A DNA stretch of 64,000 nt from contig NZ_VEAF01000008.1 of NCBI RefSeq assembly GCF_007673775.1, positions 1 to 64,000 on the forward strand. Reading direction: 5' to 3'. The position numbers and the translations under genes are program-made. Every line of letters starts with the position of its first letter. Positions within the stretch are counted from its first letter, which is position 1. The stretch comes from Curtobacterium sp. 9128 (GTDB lineage Bacteria > Actinomycetota > Actinomycetes > Actinomycetales > Microbacteriaceae). Shown here piece by piece: positions 1 through 7,781 of this stretch. The notes beneath the pieces were generated by a model. That model was given only the letters and a program-made list of their open reading frames with translations. It ran no database searches and was not told the DNA's origin.

Positions 1-232
1 GTTCGAGTCCGGGGTACCGTCCTCGCCACCCTCCGGGCTGCCGTCCACGTTCGAGTCCGGCGTGCCATCCACGTTCGAGTCCGGCGTCCCGTCGACGTTC
101 GAGTCCGGCGTGCCGTCCACGTTCGAATCCGGGGTACCGTCCTGGCCACCCTCCGGGCTGCCGTCCTGGTTGCCCTCCGGCGTACCCTCCTGGTCGCCCT
201 CCGGCGTCCCGTCCTGGTTGCCGTCGACATCA
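1..232 (-). repeat. 24-bp tandem repeat coding for Asp-Gly octapeptides
   Basis: Degenerate 24-bp units run from the window edge to about 232, inside the secreted repeat protein gene. Read on the minus strand they encode octapeptides such as DGTPDSNV and DGTPEGNQ. The four central units are nearly identical in DNA, which suggests recent expansion or contraction by slippage or recombination. The array may continue outside the window. Confidence 0.85.
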
Positions 233-1665
233 GCCGCGGCCTCCGAGGATGCGTCTGCCGACGACGACGCGATCGAGGCGCCCTGGGACGCCGCAGCCGG
301 GTTCGTGGTGCCCACGATCGAACCAGCACCGTTCGTCGTCGTCGAGTTGTCGGCCTTCGCCGCGGCCTTCGCTGCAGCCTTCGAGGAGCTGCCCGGGTTA
401 GAGTCGGCGTCCTTGGTGACGTCCGAGGACGCCGTCGTCAGCTGGTTGCCCGCGATCTGTGCGGCAGCCTTCGCCGTGACGTCAGCCGCGGCGGATGCTG
501 CAGAGGTGCCGTCGTCGTTCGCAGCAGCCTTTGCGGCGGCGACTGCCGCCGGGTTGTTGTTCCCGTCAGCGTCCGCCGATGCCGACGCCGACGCCGACGC
601 GTTCCGGTTGCCGTTCGCTTCGGTGGATGCGTCCTTGGAGGAATCGGCGATGGCCGCGGCCTTCGACGCCGAGTTCGGCGAAGCGTTCGCCGCGACGCTC
701 GCCGCGCCCTGCGTGTTCGCGCTGTTGTCGCCGTTCGTCGCCCCCTTCGACGCCACCGATCCGGCAGCACTCGGGTCCGACGACACGTTCTGTGCAGCGT
801 CTGCCGCGGCCGTGGTCACCTGGTTCCCAGCGGTCTTCGCCGCCGAGTTGCCGAAGCGGTCTGCTGCGGCATCCGCAACCGACGTCGCGTCGTCGTTTGC
901 CGCTGCCTGCGCAGCGGCGACCGCAGCGGGGTTGTTGTTCCCGTCCGCGCGGCCGGAGGCAGCAGCTGACGCCGAGGCGTTCTTGTTCCCGGAGCTCGGG
1001 GGAACGACGACGTTTCCGCCCGTTCCCACGGTTGCAACACTGTTGCCGTTCGCCAAAGGAGCGCGACTCTTGAGGTAGGTGGCCTTGTACGGCAGGTTCG
1101 GAGCGCTGTCGGACACGTCATCGGCGCGGAACTTCATTGACCCCTCCTCGAGGGTCCATCGGTAACCGAAGTTGACAGCCGGATCCGCGGTTGCATCGCA
1201 CGATCCGATGTGCGCGTGGTCGTTGATCTTGATCCAGACGGTCGGTCCCGCCTGCTGGAAGATGATCTGGCCCCCGAGACAGGTGTTGTCCATGCCGACG
1301 GGCTTGATGTTGGCCGTTTTGCCGGGCTTGGGCATCGTGTAGACGACACCCTTCGCGGCGGCGGCCTGTGCGTAGGTGGCGTAGTAGTCCAGCGGCGGAG
1401 CGTGGTACTCCGATTCCGCGCCGGTTCCGTTCAAGCGGTAGAACCCCGGCCGGTCGCCCGCCTGGATGACGACCGGCCCCTCCATCGTGTCCGTGGAGGT
1501 GGGAGTGAAGTACCGGTTGAGGCTGTTCGGCAGTCCGGCGATGCCGTCACTGCCGTCGGCCTGAGCGGACGAGTAGACGCCGAACGCGGCACCCGATGCC
1601 GCGATCGCACCGATCGCCGACGCTGCGACGACCTTGCGAGTGGCAGAGCGCTTGTGCTTGCTCAT
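1..1665 (-). CDS. Secreted Ala/Asn/Asp-rich repeat protein (3' end outside window)
   Basis: The frame is open from an ATG at 1665 to the window edge, giving 555 residues without a stop. Residues 1-36 form a signal peptide: basic start MSKHKRSATRK, a hydrophobic stretch, and an AQA cleavage motif at 34-36. Residues 37 to about 215 look like a folded domain with two cysteines (129 and 156) that could pair after export. Residues 227-351 and 352-476 are two imperfect copies of a roughly 125-residue Ala/Ser/Asn-rich unit, each starting N(K/R)NASAS and containing AGNQ(V/L)TTA. From about 477 on, octapeptides of type DGTPDSNV repeat; DSNVDG matches the D-x-N-x-D-G pattern of calcium loops. No family was recognised. 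The C-terminus, which would show a cell-wall anchor if present, is not visible. It lies just downstream of the DUF5819/HTTM operon on the same strand. Export is likely; function is unknown, with a surface or adhesion role as a guess. Confidence 0.8.
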   Translation of the reverse strand, partial: MSKHKRSATRKVVAASAIGAIAASGAAFGVYSSAQADGSDGIAGLPNSLNRYFTPTSTDTMEGPVVIQAGDRPGFYRLNGTGAESEYHAPPLDYYATYAQAAAAKGVVYTMPKPGKTANIKPVGMDNTCLGGQIIFQQAGPTVWIKINDHAHIGSCDATADPAVNFGYRWTLEEGSMKFRADDVSDSAPNLPYKATYLKSRAPLANGNSVATVGTGGNVVVPPSSGNKNASASAAASGRADGNNNPAAVAAAQAAANDDATSVADAAADRFGNSAAKTAGNQVTTAAADAAQNVSSDPSAAGSVASKGATNGDNSANTQGAASVAANASPNSASKAAAIADSSKDASTEANGNRNASASASASADADGNNNPAAVAAAKAAANDDGTSAASAAADVTAKAAAQIAGNQLTTASSDVTKDADSNPGSSSKAAAKAAAKADNSTTTNGAGSIVGTTNPAAASQGASIASSSADASSEAAADVDGNQDGTPEGDQEGTPEGNQDGSPEGGQDGTPDSNVDGTPDSNVDGTPDSNVDGTPDSNVDGSPEGGEDGTPDSN

Positions 1666-1716
1666 GTGATCGTTCTTTCTGTAGTGGAGCGCCGTCGCCG
1701 ACGGCTCCTGGTTGAT

Positions 1717-1743
1717 CCCTGCACACGCGCATCACGTGCAGGG
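1717..1743. other. Inverted repeat in leader region of the secreted protein gene
   Basis: CCCTGCAC (1717-1724) and GTGCAGGG (1736-1743) form a perfect 8-bp stem with an 11-base loop, 52 bases upstream of the secreted protein start. It could be an operator or an mRNA leader hairpin. I see no clear promoter boxes in 1666-1782. Confidence 0.4.
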
Positions 1744-1782
1744 GTCCCCGACCGGCTCACATGGGGGATGTTCCGGTCGAGC

Positions 1783-1810
1783 CCGGCCCGGGCGATGGCA
1801 CCCGGGCCGG
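1783..1810 (-). terminator. Hairpin terminator of the DUF5819/HTTM/oxidoreductase operon
   Basis: A perfect 10-bp inverted repeat, CCGGCCCGGG and CCCGGGCCGG with an 8-base loop, sits seven bases past the stop of the FAD oxidoreductase. No T-tract follows, as is common for hairpin terminators in high-GC actinobacteria. Confidence 0.6.
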
Positions 1811-1817
1811 AAGTCGT

Positions 1818-3224
1818 TCATGCGATGTCGAGCGCCCGTTCTGCCGCGTTGACACCGCTCATGCCGTGGACCCCGGGCCCTGGTGGCGTCGCCGCCGAGC
1901 AGAGGTAGACCCCGGGCACCCCGGTTCGGTACGGGTTCGGCCCGAACGTGGGCCGCGCGATGAGCTGCCGGAAGGTGTTGGCACCGGTGTTGATGTCCCC
2001 ACCGACGAAGTTCGAGTTCGCCGCCGCGAGGCCCATCGCACTGGTGACCCGGGTGGAGACGATGCGGTCGCGGAAGCCGGGCGCGAACCGCTCGATCTGG
2101 CTGACGATGCGGTGCTCGGCCTCGACCGTGGATCCGTACGGCACGTGCGCGTACGACCACACCGGATTGAGGCCGCCGACGGACCGCGAGGGGTCTGCCT
2201 TCCACTGCTGGCCGACGAGCGTGAACGGCGCCCGCGCCGACTTCCGCGACACGACCCGCGCTTCCGCCTCGGCGACCTCTGCCGCGCTGCCCCCGAGGTG
2301 GACGACGCCGGCCTCCTGACACTCGGACGCGGTCCACGGGATCTCGCCGTCGATCGCGAAGTCCACCTTGTAGGCGGCGGGGCCGTGCGCGAACTCGGTG
2401 AAGGCGCGGCGTGCACGCTCAGGGATCCGGTGGTGCAGGATCTCGACGGCTGCACTCGGCGCGACGTCGAGGAGCACCACGTCGGCGTCCTCGACCTGCC
2501 GGATGTCCGTGACGGTGCACCCCGTCTCGACCCGTCCGCCGAGCGATTCGAGTTCGGCCTCGAGCGCGTCGGCCAGGACCTGCGCCCCACCTTCGACGAC
2601 GGGCCATCCGACCGCGTGTCCCGCCGCCGTGAGCATGACACCGATGGCGGAGGAGAAGGTGGTGTCGAGTCGCCCGAAGGCGTGCGCGGCGATCCCCGCG
2701 AAGAGTGCTCGGTGCCGTTCCTCGCGGAACGACCCGGCGAGCCGGAGCGCCGGCTGCGCGGCGAGGGCGCCGAACCGGGCCATCAGACCGGGGTGCCGCG
2801 GCATCCGGGCGAGGGGCCGCAGGGTGTCCGCCGTCAGGTCGTCGAACCGGTCCACGAACGGCTCGAACAGGTTGCGCCAGGTGGACCCGTCGAGTCCCAT
2901 GCCGCCGGCGGTCTCGAGGATGTCCCGTCGCAGGACGCCGGCACTGCCGTCGTCGAGTGGGTGCGCGAGTGCCGCGGGGGCCTCCACCCACCGCACGCCT
3001 CGCCGCTCCAGCTCGAGCGAGCGGAGGAACGGCGACGCGGCGGCGAGCGGCATGAAGGACGCGCCGAGGTCGTGGATCAGGCCGGGTTCGGTCAGCTCCG
3101 CGGAGCCGACCGCTCCCCCGACCCGCCAGTGCGACTCGAGCACGGTGACGGATGCGCCGGCCTGCGCGAGCCGGATCGCACCGGCGAGCCCGTTGGGCCC
3201 GCTGCCGACGACGATCGCTCGCAC
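1818..3224 (-). CDS. FAD-dependent oxidoreductase, phytoene desaturase/amine oxidase-like
   Basis: The product has 468 residues. The N-terminus carries a Rossmann nucleotide-binding motif, GSGPNGLAGAIRLAQAG at residues 8-24, followed by the WRVGGAV segment typical of the phytoene desaturase and flavin amine oxidase superfamily. The C-terminal FAD region is also present (GGDINTGANTF, and SAATPPGPGVHGMSG near the end). There is no signal peptide, so it is probably cytosolic or membrane-associated. It is the last gene of a three-gene operon, starting two bases after the stop of the HTTM gene. No carotenoid gene is nearby, so carotenoid desaturation is not supported. Given its partners, it may act on a lipid, a quinone or the substrate of the HTTM protein; the true substrate is unknown. 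Confidence 0.8.
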   Translation of the reverse strand: MRAIVVGSGPNGLAGAIRLAQAGASVTVLESHWRVGGAVGSAELTEPGLIHDLGASFMPLAAASPFLRSLELERRGVRWVEAPAALAHPLDDGSAGVLRRDILETAGGMGLDGSTWRNLFEPFVDRFDDLTADTLRPLARMPRHPGLMARFGALAAQPALRLAGSFREERHRALFAGIAAHAFGRLDTTFSSAIGVMLTAAGHAVGWPVVEGGAQVLADALEAELESLGGRVETGCTVTDIRQVEDADVVLLDVAPSAAVEILHHRIPERARRAFTEFAHGPAAYKVDFAIDGEIPWTASECQEAGVVHLGGSAAEVAEAEARVVSRKSARAPFTLVGQQWKADPSRSVGGLNPVWSYAHVPYGSTVEAEHRIVSQIERFAPGFRDRIVSTRVTSAMGLAAANSNFVGGDINTGANTFRQLIARPTFGPNPYRTGVPGVYLCSAATPPGPGVHGMSGVNAAERALDIA

Positions 3225-3226
3225 GC

Positions 3227-4552
3227 TCAGGCGTCCACGGCGTCGCGCTGCGCCGCCGACTTCTCAGCAGCCAGCCGGGAGGCTCGGGTGTCGTCCGCCA
3301 CGGAGGCCGCGGTCGGGTCGATGGGCACACTCGTGAAGGAGGGCACGTCGGCGGTGACCGGCGAGGCGGGGGCGCTGTGGGCCTCCAGTCCGACCGGCTG
3401 GGGTGCCGGACGGCGACCCACCCACGCGTTGTCCACGGGCTCCGCCGCGACGGCGGCTGCGGTCTCGCGGCGCTCGGCGAGCGGGATCAGGTCCGGGCGA
3501 CGTCCGGCGTTCCGCCATGCCCGCCCCAGTCCGCGACCCATCGCGCGCCAGGTGTGGTCGCGGACGAAGATCGCGTCGACGGCGATCATCGCCATGGAGA
3601 AGAACGGCAGGCCCATCAGGACACCGATGCCGAGGTGGAACGACATGATGCCGATGAGGACGACGATCCGGGTGATGCGGTTCAGCAGCATCGGCAGGAA
3701 CATCATCTGCAGGATGATCGTGCCCCACGAGAACGCGGCGACCATCGGGCCCCAGGCGGTGATGAGCTTGGCGATCTCCGGCCAGGTGGAGAACCGGTCG
3801 ACCATGAGCGGGCCGTACACCGCGGTGCCGGCGCCCCACGTGCCACCCTGCGCCTTGTAGAGCGCACCGGACATGTACACGAAGCCGACGTGCATGGTCG
3901 TGACGACGATGGCCATGTTGTGGAACATCGCGCTGTACGGACGGACCATCCGGCTGCGCTGATCGAAACGGCGGAGGCTGTCGTGCGACTTCGCGTGCCG
4001 ACGGGCGTCGAGCGAGAGGCGGGCCGACGTGTCCGCGAAGAGCATGTAGATCATGACCATGCGCAGGAGGTTGTCGCTCTGGTCGCTGAGCAGGTCGTTC
4101 ATCTCGATGAACGAGACGTAGAACACCAGGTACACGGGCAGGACGAACTTGGTCCGCCAGCCGATCGCCACCAGGAACGCGACGACGAACAGGCCGATGT
4201 AGCTCAGCGTGAAGCCGACGTCGTTCGGGCCGACGAAGTTGAACCAACCGAACAGCCAGATCTTCGGGAAGTCGCTCCCCGGGTAGAGGTGCTGTCCCGT
4301 CCAGGCAGAGCCGGCGCCGTAGGCGTAGAGGCGCGTCGACCAGTTCGCGGCGAGGATGCCCATCCCCATCACACCGATCAGGATGCGGAAGACGGCGAGG
4401 CCGTACAGTGCGCGCTTCTTGCCGAGGAGCCAGTCCTCGGAGAACCCGGCACCGCGCCGGAGCAGGGTGAGGGCGCCGGCGCGACCCGCGCAGACGAGGT
4501 CCTTGAGCATGCGGCCGAGACGGGTGGCCTCGGTGGTGAAGGTGGTGCTCAT
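3227..4552 (-). CDS. HTTM domain membrane protein (SdpB / vitamin K carboxylase-like fold)
   Basis: The product has 441 residues from MSTTFTTEATRLG; the ATG lies two bases after the DUF5819 stop, so the longer open frame upstream was rejected. It has many hydrophobic segments (for example around residues 44-65, 108-145, 190-290) and the HTTM signature area HVGFVYMSGALYKAQGG followed by a W-x-x-G-T-AVYGP motif. HTTM (horizontally transferred transmembrane) covers the membrane domain of vitamin K-dependent gamma-carboxylase and B. subtilis SdpB. The C-terminal 90 residues are hydrophilic and probably cytosolic. Its partner upstream resembles SdpA, so the two may form a membrane complex that modifies or matures a secreted peptide or protein. 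The family call is solid; the reaction is inferred. Confidence 0.85.
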   Translation of the reverse strand: MSTTFTTEATRLGRMLKDLVCAGRAGALTLLRRGAGFSEDWLLGKKRALYGLAVFRILIGVMGMGILAANWSTRLYAYGAGSAWTGQHLYPGSDFPKIWLFGWFNFVGPNDVGFTLSYIGLFVVAFLVAIGWRTKFVLPVYLVFYVSFIEMNDLLSDQSDNLLRMVMIYMLFADTSARLSLDARRHAKSHDSLRRFDQRSRMVRPYSAMFHNMAIVVTTMHVGFVYMSGALYKAQGGTWGAGTAVYGPLMVDRFSTWPEIAKLITAWGPMVAAFSWGTIILQMMFLPMLLNRITRIVVLIGIMSFHLGIGVLMGLPFFSMAMIAVDAIFVRDHTWRAMGRGLGRAWRNAGRRPDLIPLAERRETAAAVAAEPVDNAWVGRRPAPQPVGLEAHSAPASPVTADVPSFTSVPIDPTAASVADDTRASRLAAEKSAAQRDAVDA

Positions 4553-4554
4553 GG

Positions 4555-5337
4555 TCACTTCTCCTCTGCGAGCTTCTTGAAGGTGTCGGCGAAGTCCTCG
4601 TGGGACTGCCCGGGCATCACGAAGGCGCCGCGCCAGCCCGTCGGGGACCACTGCTCCGGTTCCTCCTTCGCGTCGGGGTTGTTCCGCTGGTCGAAGGGCA
4701 CCGCGTTCTGGCGGGAGACGGCGAAGCGGATGGTGGTGACGTCCTCGCCCCACATGGTCTTGGCGACCTGGGTGGCGTAGGCGCTCGTGTAGGCGTGCTG
4801 GGTGATGAACGAGCCGGCGTTCGTCCTGGCCGTCGCGTCGTCGCCCGAGGCCTTGTAGAGGGCGGTCTCGAAGCGGGACTTCCAGTCGGCGCCGGTGTAG
4901 TAGTTCGCCTGGACGACTTCCTGCTGCTGCTCGGTGAGCTTGTTGTAGGCGTCGCGGTACTTGCTGGCCTGCTCGTTGGCGAGGCCGGCGGCACGCGGCG
5001 GGAGCAGGTTGTGGCGGGACAGCTTGAGCTCAGCCTCGGTGGCGTCGATCCACTCGCTGTTCTGCTGCTTGCCGTCGACGGTCTCGACCGCCCGGACGTA
5101 GAAGTGGTAGTTGCCGTTGATGGGGTCCGGGGCGAACACCGACCAGCTCTGCCCGAAGAACGGGATCTGCCAGCTGGTCAGGAAGTTGCCGGGGACGAGG
5201 GAGCGCATGGCCGCGGAGTAGGGGGCGATCCACAGCAGCTGGGCGAAGATGTGCCAGGCCGCGATGAGCGACACGACGACGAGGACGACGCGCACGATCG
5301 GGCGACGCTTCGTGAGACGGGAGGACGGGGACGACAT
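4555..5337 (-). CDS. DUF5819 family membrane-anchored protein (SdpA-like)
   Basis: The product has 260 residues from MSSPSSRLTKRR, with an AGAGAGG ribosome site just before the ATG. A basic N-terminus is followed by one hydrophobic segment (VVLVVVSLIAAWHIFAQLL, about residues 17-35). The remainder is an extracytoplasmic hydrophilic domain. Just after the membrane segment comes PFFGQSWSVFAPDPI, a W-x-x-F-x-P-x-P pattern that recalls SdpA proteins, which also have one membrane helix and an aromatic/proline motif. Its gene is first in the operon with the HTTM protein and an FAD oxidoreductase, with two-base gaps. It is probably the accessory subunit of the HTTM protein. DUF5819 assignment is from memory of the family; the SdpA link is inference. 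Confidence 0.75.
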   Translation of the reverse strand: MSSPSSRLTKRRPIVRVVLVVVSLIAAWHIFAQLLWIAPYSAAMRSLVPGNFLTSWQIPFFGQSWSVFAPDPINGNYHFYVRAVETVDGKQQNSEWIDATEAELKLSRHNLLPPRAAGLANEQASKYRDAYNKLTEQQQEVVQANYYTGADWKSRFETALYKASGDDATARTNAGSFITQHAYTSAYATQVAKTMWGEDVTTIRFAVSRQNAVPFDQRNNPDAKEEPEQWSPTGWRGAFVMPGQSHEDFADTFKKLAEEK

Positions 5338-5407
5338 GGGGCCTCTCTGATCGATTCGGGGTTCGAGAGAGTGGCGCCGTGACTCGGCCCGGTGACTCTC
5401 AGGCTGA

Positions 5408-5436
5408 AATATAACAATACTGAGTGTCACACGCAA
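5408..5436 (-). promoter_or_regulatory. Sigma-70 type promoter of the DUF5819 operon
   Basis: On the minus strand TTGCGT (5436-5431) and TATATT (5413-5408) are separated by exactly 17 bases. Transcription would begin near 5401, leaving a leader of about 64 bases before the ATG at 5337. The stretch 5407-5425 is the most AT-rich run noticed in the window, which makes the -10 box stand out. Confidence 0.7.
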
Positions 5437-5473
5437 GATGCGGTATCGCGAGGGCCGAACGCGGGAACGCAGA

Positions 5474-5513
5474 AACGCCGAAGGGCACCGCGGTTGCGGT
5501 GCCCTTCGGCGTT
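5474..5513 (-). terminator. Strong hairpin terminator after serS-HAD operon
   Basis: An 18-bp perfect stem (AACGCCGAAGGGCACCGC at 5474-5491 and its complement at 5496-5513) with a GGTT loop follows the HAD hydrolase stop by 35 bases. On the minus strand a short T-rich run (GTTTCTG) follows. It separates this operon from the DUF5819 promoter. Confidence 0.85.
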
Positions 5514-5547
5514 CGTGTCGTTCAGTGGGGCGTCAGCGCGCCCGAGG

Positions 5548-6414
5548 TCAGCGCGGGAGGCTGTCCAGCGCCGCTGCGAGTCCGTCGTCCGAGACGCTGC
5601 CGGTGATCTCGTTCGCGGCGTCGACCACGTCGTCCGGAGCCTGCCCCATCGCGACGCCGCGGCCCGACGTCGAGGCCCAACGGAGCATGTCGATGTCGTT
5701 CCGCCCGTCACCGGCGGCGAAGACCCGGGAGCGCGGGACGTCGAGCCACTCGCGCACACGCTCCATCGCGGTGGCCTTCGTCACACCCTCGGGAGCGATG
5801 TCGAGCCATGCGGTCCAGCCGACGGTGTACGAGACCTTGTGCAGACCCATCCGGTCGACGATCGCGAGGAACTCCTCGAGCCCGTGCTCCGGCGAGATGA
5901 CCACGACGCGGGTCGCCTGGACGCCGAGGAGCTGCTCGAAGGCCACCTTCTCGCCCGAGCGGGTCATCGCGTCGTCGGGGAACTCCCCGTTGAGCAGGTA
6001 GCGCCCGTCGGGTGACTCCACGCCGTAGGCGGCGTTCGAGAGTGCCCCGCGGATGGTCTGCAGGACGTCCGTCGGGTCGAAGGTCTCGACGTGGACGCGC
6101 ACGTAGCCGTCGTTCGCGTGCGGGGCGCTCGACCGCCGCAGGGTCACGGCGCCGTTCGCGCACACGAGGTACTCCGGTTCGATGCCGAGTCGCTGCAGCA
6201 CCGGCACGGTCATGCCCTCGCTGCGGCCGGTGGAGAGCATCACGAGGTGCCCGGCAGCCGCGGCGTCCCGGATGGCCTGCACGGTGGTGTCCGTGACGAC
6301 CCCGTCCTCGCGCATCACCGTGCCGTCGATGTCGAGGGCGACGAGCCACCGCTTCACACGGGTCTCGGCGCCGACGGACGAACCGTGCCGGTGACCGCCG
6401 GAGACGCTGCTCAT
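5548..6414 (-). CDS. Cof-type HAD family hydrolase
   Basis: The product has 288 residues. HAD motif I is ALDIDGTV (catalytic aspartates near residues 26 and 28), motif II is MLSTGRS, and motif IV is [12 protein letters not shown], where the metal-binding Asp residues lie; the C2-type cap between them is the Cof/YidA arrangement. It is a cytosolic phosphatase, probably for sugar phosphates or nucleotides. The ATG at 6414 overlaps the serS stop in an ATGA junction, so the two are translationally coupled. The real start is set by this overlap; a longer in-frame reading upstream lies inside serS. Substrate cannot be told from sequence. Confidence 0.9.
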   Translation of the reverse strand: MSSVSGGHRHGSSVGAETRVKRWLVALDIDGTVMREDGVVTDTTVQAIRDAAAAGHLVMLSTGRSEGMTVPVLQRLGIEPEYLVCANGAVTLRRSSAPHANDGYVRVHVETFDPTDVLQTIRGALSNAAYGVESPDGRYLLNGEFPDDAMTRSGEKVAFEQLLGVQATRVVVISPEHGLEEFLAIVDRMGLHKVSYTVGWTAWLDIAPEGVTKATAMERVREWLDVPRSRVFAAGDGRNDIDMLRWASTSGRGVAMGQAPDDVVDAANEITGSVSDDGLAAALDSLPR

Positions 6415-7679
6415 CGGGGTTCGATCACCTCGACGCCGCCGAGGTACGGCCGGAGCACCTCCGGCACCACCACGGAGCCGTCCTCCTGCTGGTGCGTCTC
6501 GAGGATCGCGACGAGCCAGCGGGTGGTGGCGAGGGTGCCGTTCAGCGTGGCGACCGGCGCGGTCTTCCCGCTCTCGGTGCGGTAGCGGGTGTCGAGGCGG
6601 CGCGCCTGGAACGTCGTGCAGTTCGAGGTCGAGGTGAGCTCGCGGAACGTGTCCTGCGTCGGGACCCATGCCTCGAGGTCGTACTTGCGCGCAGCGCTCG
6701 TGCCGAGGTCGCCGGCAGCGGTTTCGATCACGCGGTAGTGCAGCCCGAGGTCCTGGAGCATCGACTCCTGGTACGCCATGAGCTTCTGGTGCTCGGCGTC
6801 CGCCTGGTCCGGGTGGACGTAGGAGAACATCTCGAGCTTGTTGAACTGGTGTACCCGGAGGATGCCCCGGTTGTCCTTGCCCGCCGAACCGGCCTCGCGC
6901 CGGTAGCAGGTCGACCACCCGGCGTAGCGGAGGGCCGGGTCCGCAGGCTCGAACGCGAGGATCTCGTCCGCGTGGTACCCGGCGAGGGCGACCTCGCTGG
7001 TACCGGTCAGGTAAAGGTCGTCGGCCTCGAGCCGGTAGACCTCTGTCGCGTGTTCACCGAGGTATCCCGTTCCACCCATCACCTCCGGACGCACGAGCGT
7101 CGGCGTGATGAGCGGAGTGAAGCCGTGCTGGACCGCCCGGTCGAGGCCGAGCGACATGAGGGCGATCTCGAGCCGGGCGCCGAGGCCCTTGAGGAAGTAG
7201 AAGCGCGAGCCGGAGACCTTGACGCCGCGGGGGATGTCGATGATGTCGAGCAGTTCGCCGAGGTCGGCATGGTCGCGCGGTGCGAAGTCGAACGAGGGCT
7301 TGGTGCCGACGGTCTTGATGGTGACGAAGTCGTCCTCGCCGCCCTCGGGGACGCCGGGGAGCACGACGTTGGGGATCGAGCGGACGACCCGGGTGAAGGT
7401 CTCCTCGGCCGCGGTGACGGCGGCCTGGGCCTCCTTCACGCCGGCGGCGAGCGCCTGGGCCTGCTGCACGAGCGCGGCCTTCTCGTCCTTCGGGGCCTTC
7501 GCGACGGTCTTGCCGAAGGCGTTCTGCTCGGCACGGAGGGCCTCGAACGACGAGATCGCGCTCCGCCTGGCGGCGTCCGCGGCGACCGCCTCGTCGACGA
7601 CGTCGACGGAGGCGCCGCGCGCAGCCTGTGAGGCCTTGATGACATCGGGATCGTCGCGCAGCAGCTGTGGGTCAATCAC
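6411..7679 (-). CDS. serS: Seryl-tRNA synthetase
   Basis: The product has 422 residues, the normal length. The N-terminal arm (about residues 28-105) is a two-helix coiled coil that binds the long variable arm of tRNA-Ser. The class II core follows, with motif 2 in [22 protein letters not shown] and motif 3 in [17 protein letters not shown]. The enzyme attaches serine to tRNA-Ser and also charges tRNA-Sec where present. The start is a GTG with a TAGGAT box six bases upstream, so the transcript is probably leaderless. It forms an operon with the HAD hydrolase behind it and is divergent from the lipid kinase gene. Confidence 0.97.
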   Translation of the reverse strand: MIDPQLLRDDPDVIKASQAARGASVDVVDEAVAADAARRSAISSFEALRAEQNAFGKTVAKAPKDEKAALVQQAQALAAGVKEAQAAVTAAEETFTRVVRSIPNVVLPGVPEGGEDDFVTIKTVGTKPSFDFAPRDHADLGELLDIIDIPRGVKVSGSRFYFLKGLGARLEIALMSLGLDRAVQHGFTPLITPTLVRPEVMGGTGYLGEHATEVYRLEADDLYLTGTSEVALAGYHADEILAFEPADPALRYAGWSTCYRREAGSAGKDNRGILRVHQFNKLEMFSYVHPDQADAEHQKLMAYQESMLQDLGLHYRVIETAAGDLGTSAARKYDLEAWVPTQDTFRELTSTSNCTTFQARRLDTRYRTESGKTAPVATLNGTLATTRWLVAILETHQQEDGSVVVPEVLRPYLGGVEVIEPR

Positions 7680-7685
7680 CGCTTC

Positions 7686-7691
7686 ATCCTA
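7686..7691 (-). promoter_or_regulatory. -10 box for leaderless serS transcript
   Basis: TAGGAT on the minus strand ends six bases before the serS GTG at 7679, so transcription should begin at or next to the start codon. No clear -35 is visible. Confidence 0.6.
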
Positions 7692-7700
7692 GCCAGAGCC

Positions 7701-7742
7701 GGACTGGAGGCTCGTGGCGGCGCCGCCACGAGCCTCCTGTCC
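7701..7742. repeat. Perfect palindrome, family A (GGAGGCTCG type)
   Basis: GGAGGCTCGTGGCGGC (7706-7721) is followed directly by its exact reverse complement (7722-7737), and GGAC/GTCC extend the ends. It lies between the divergent serS and lipid-kinase promoters. The same core recurs at 25354, 28432, 35117, 50244 and near 58550. Confidence 0.8.
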
Positions 7743-7769
7743 GGCCGCGCGCTCCCCAGCCCCCGCCGG

Positions 7770-7775
7770 TACGTT
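7770..7775 (+). promoter_or_regulatory. -10 box for leaderless lipid-kinase transcript
   Basis: TACGTT is followed by six bases and the ATG at 7782. No ribosome binding site is present between them, consistent with a leaderless mRNA. Confidence 0.55.
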
Positions 7776-7781
7776 CGATGC

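Noticed and set aside
62..1078. 338-residue open frame opposite the secreted repeat protein
   Set aside because: Ala/Asp/Asn codons of the real gene read without stops on the other strand. The minus-strand frame has a signal peptide and organised repeats, the plus-strand one has none.
1818..3224. Carotenoid desaturase (crtI) call
   Set aside because: Only the general fold matches; no phytoene synthase or other carotenoid gene is near, so a carotenoid role was not assigned.
1761..3860. 699-residue plus-strand frame across the oxidoreductase and HTTM genes
   Set aside because: It spans two real minus-strand genes and shows no domain; composition is that of a shadow frame.
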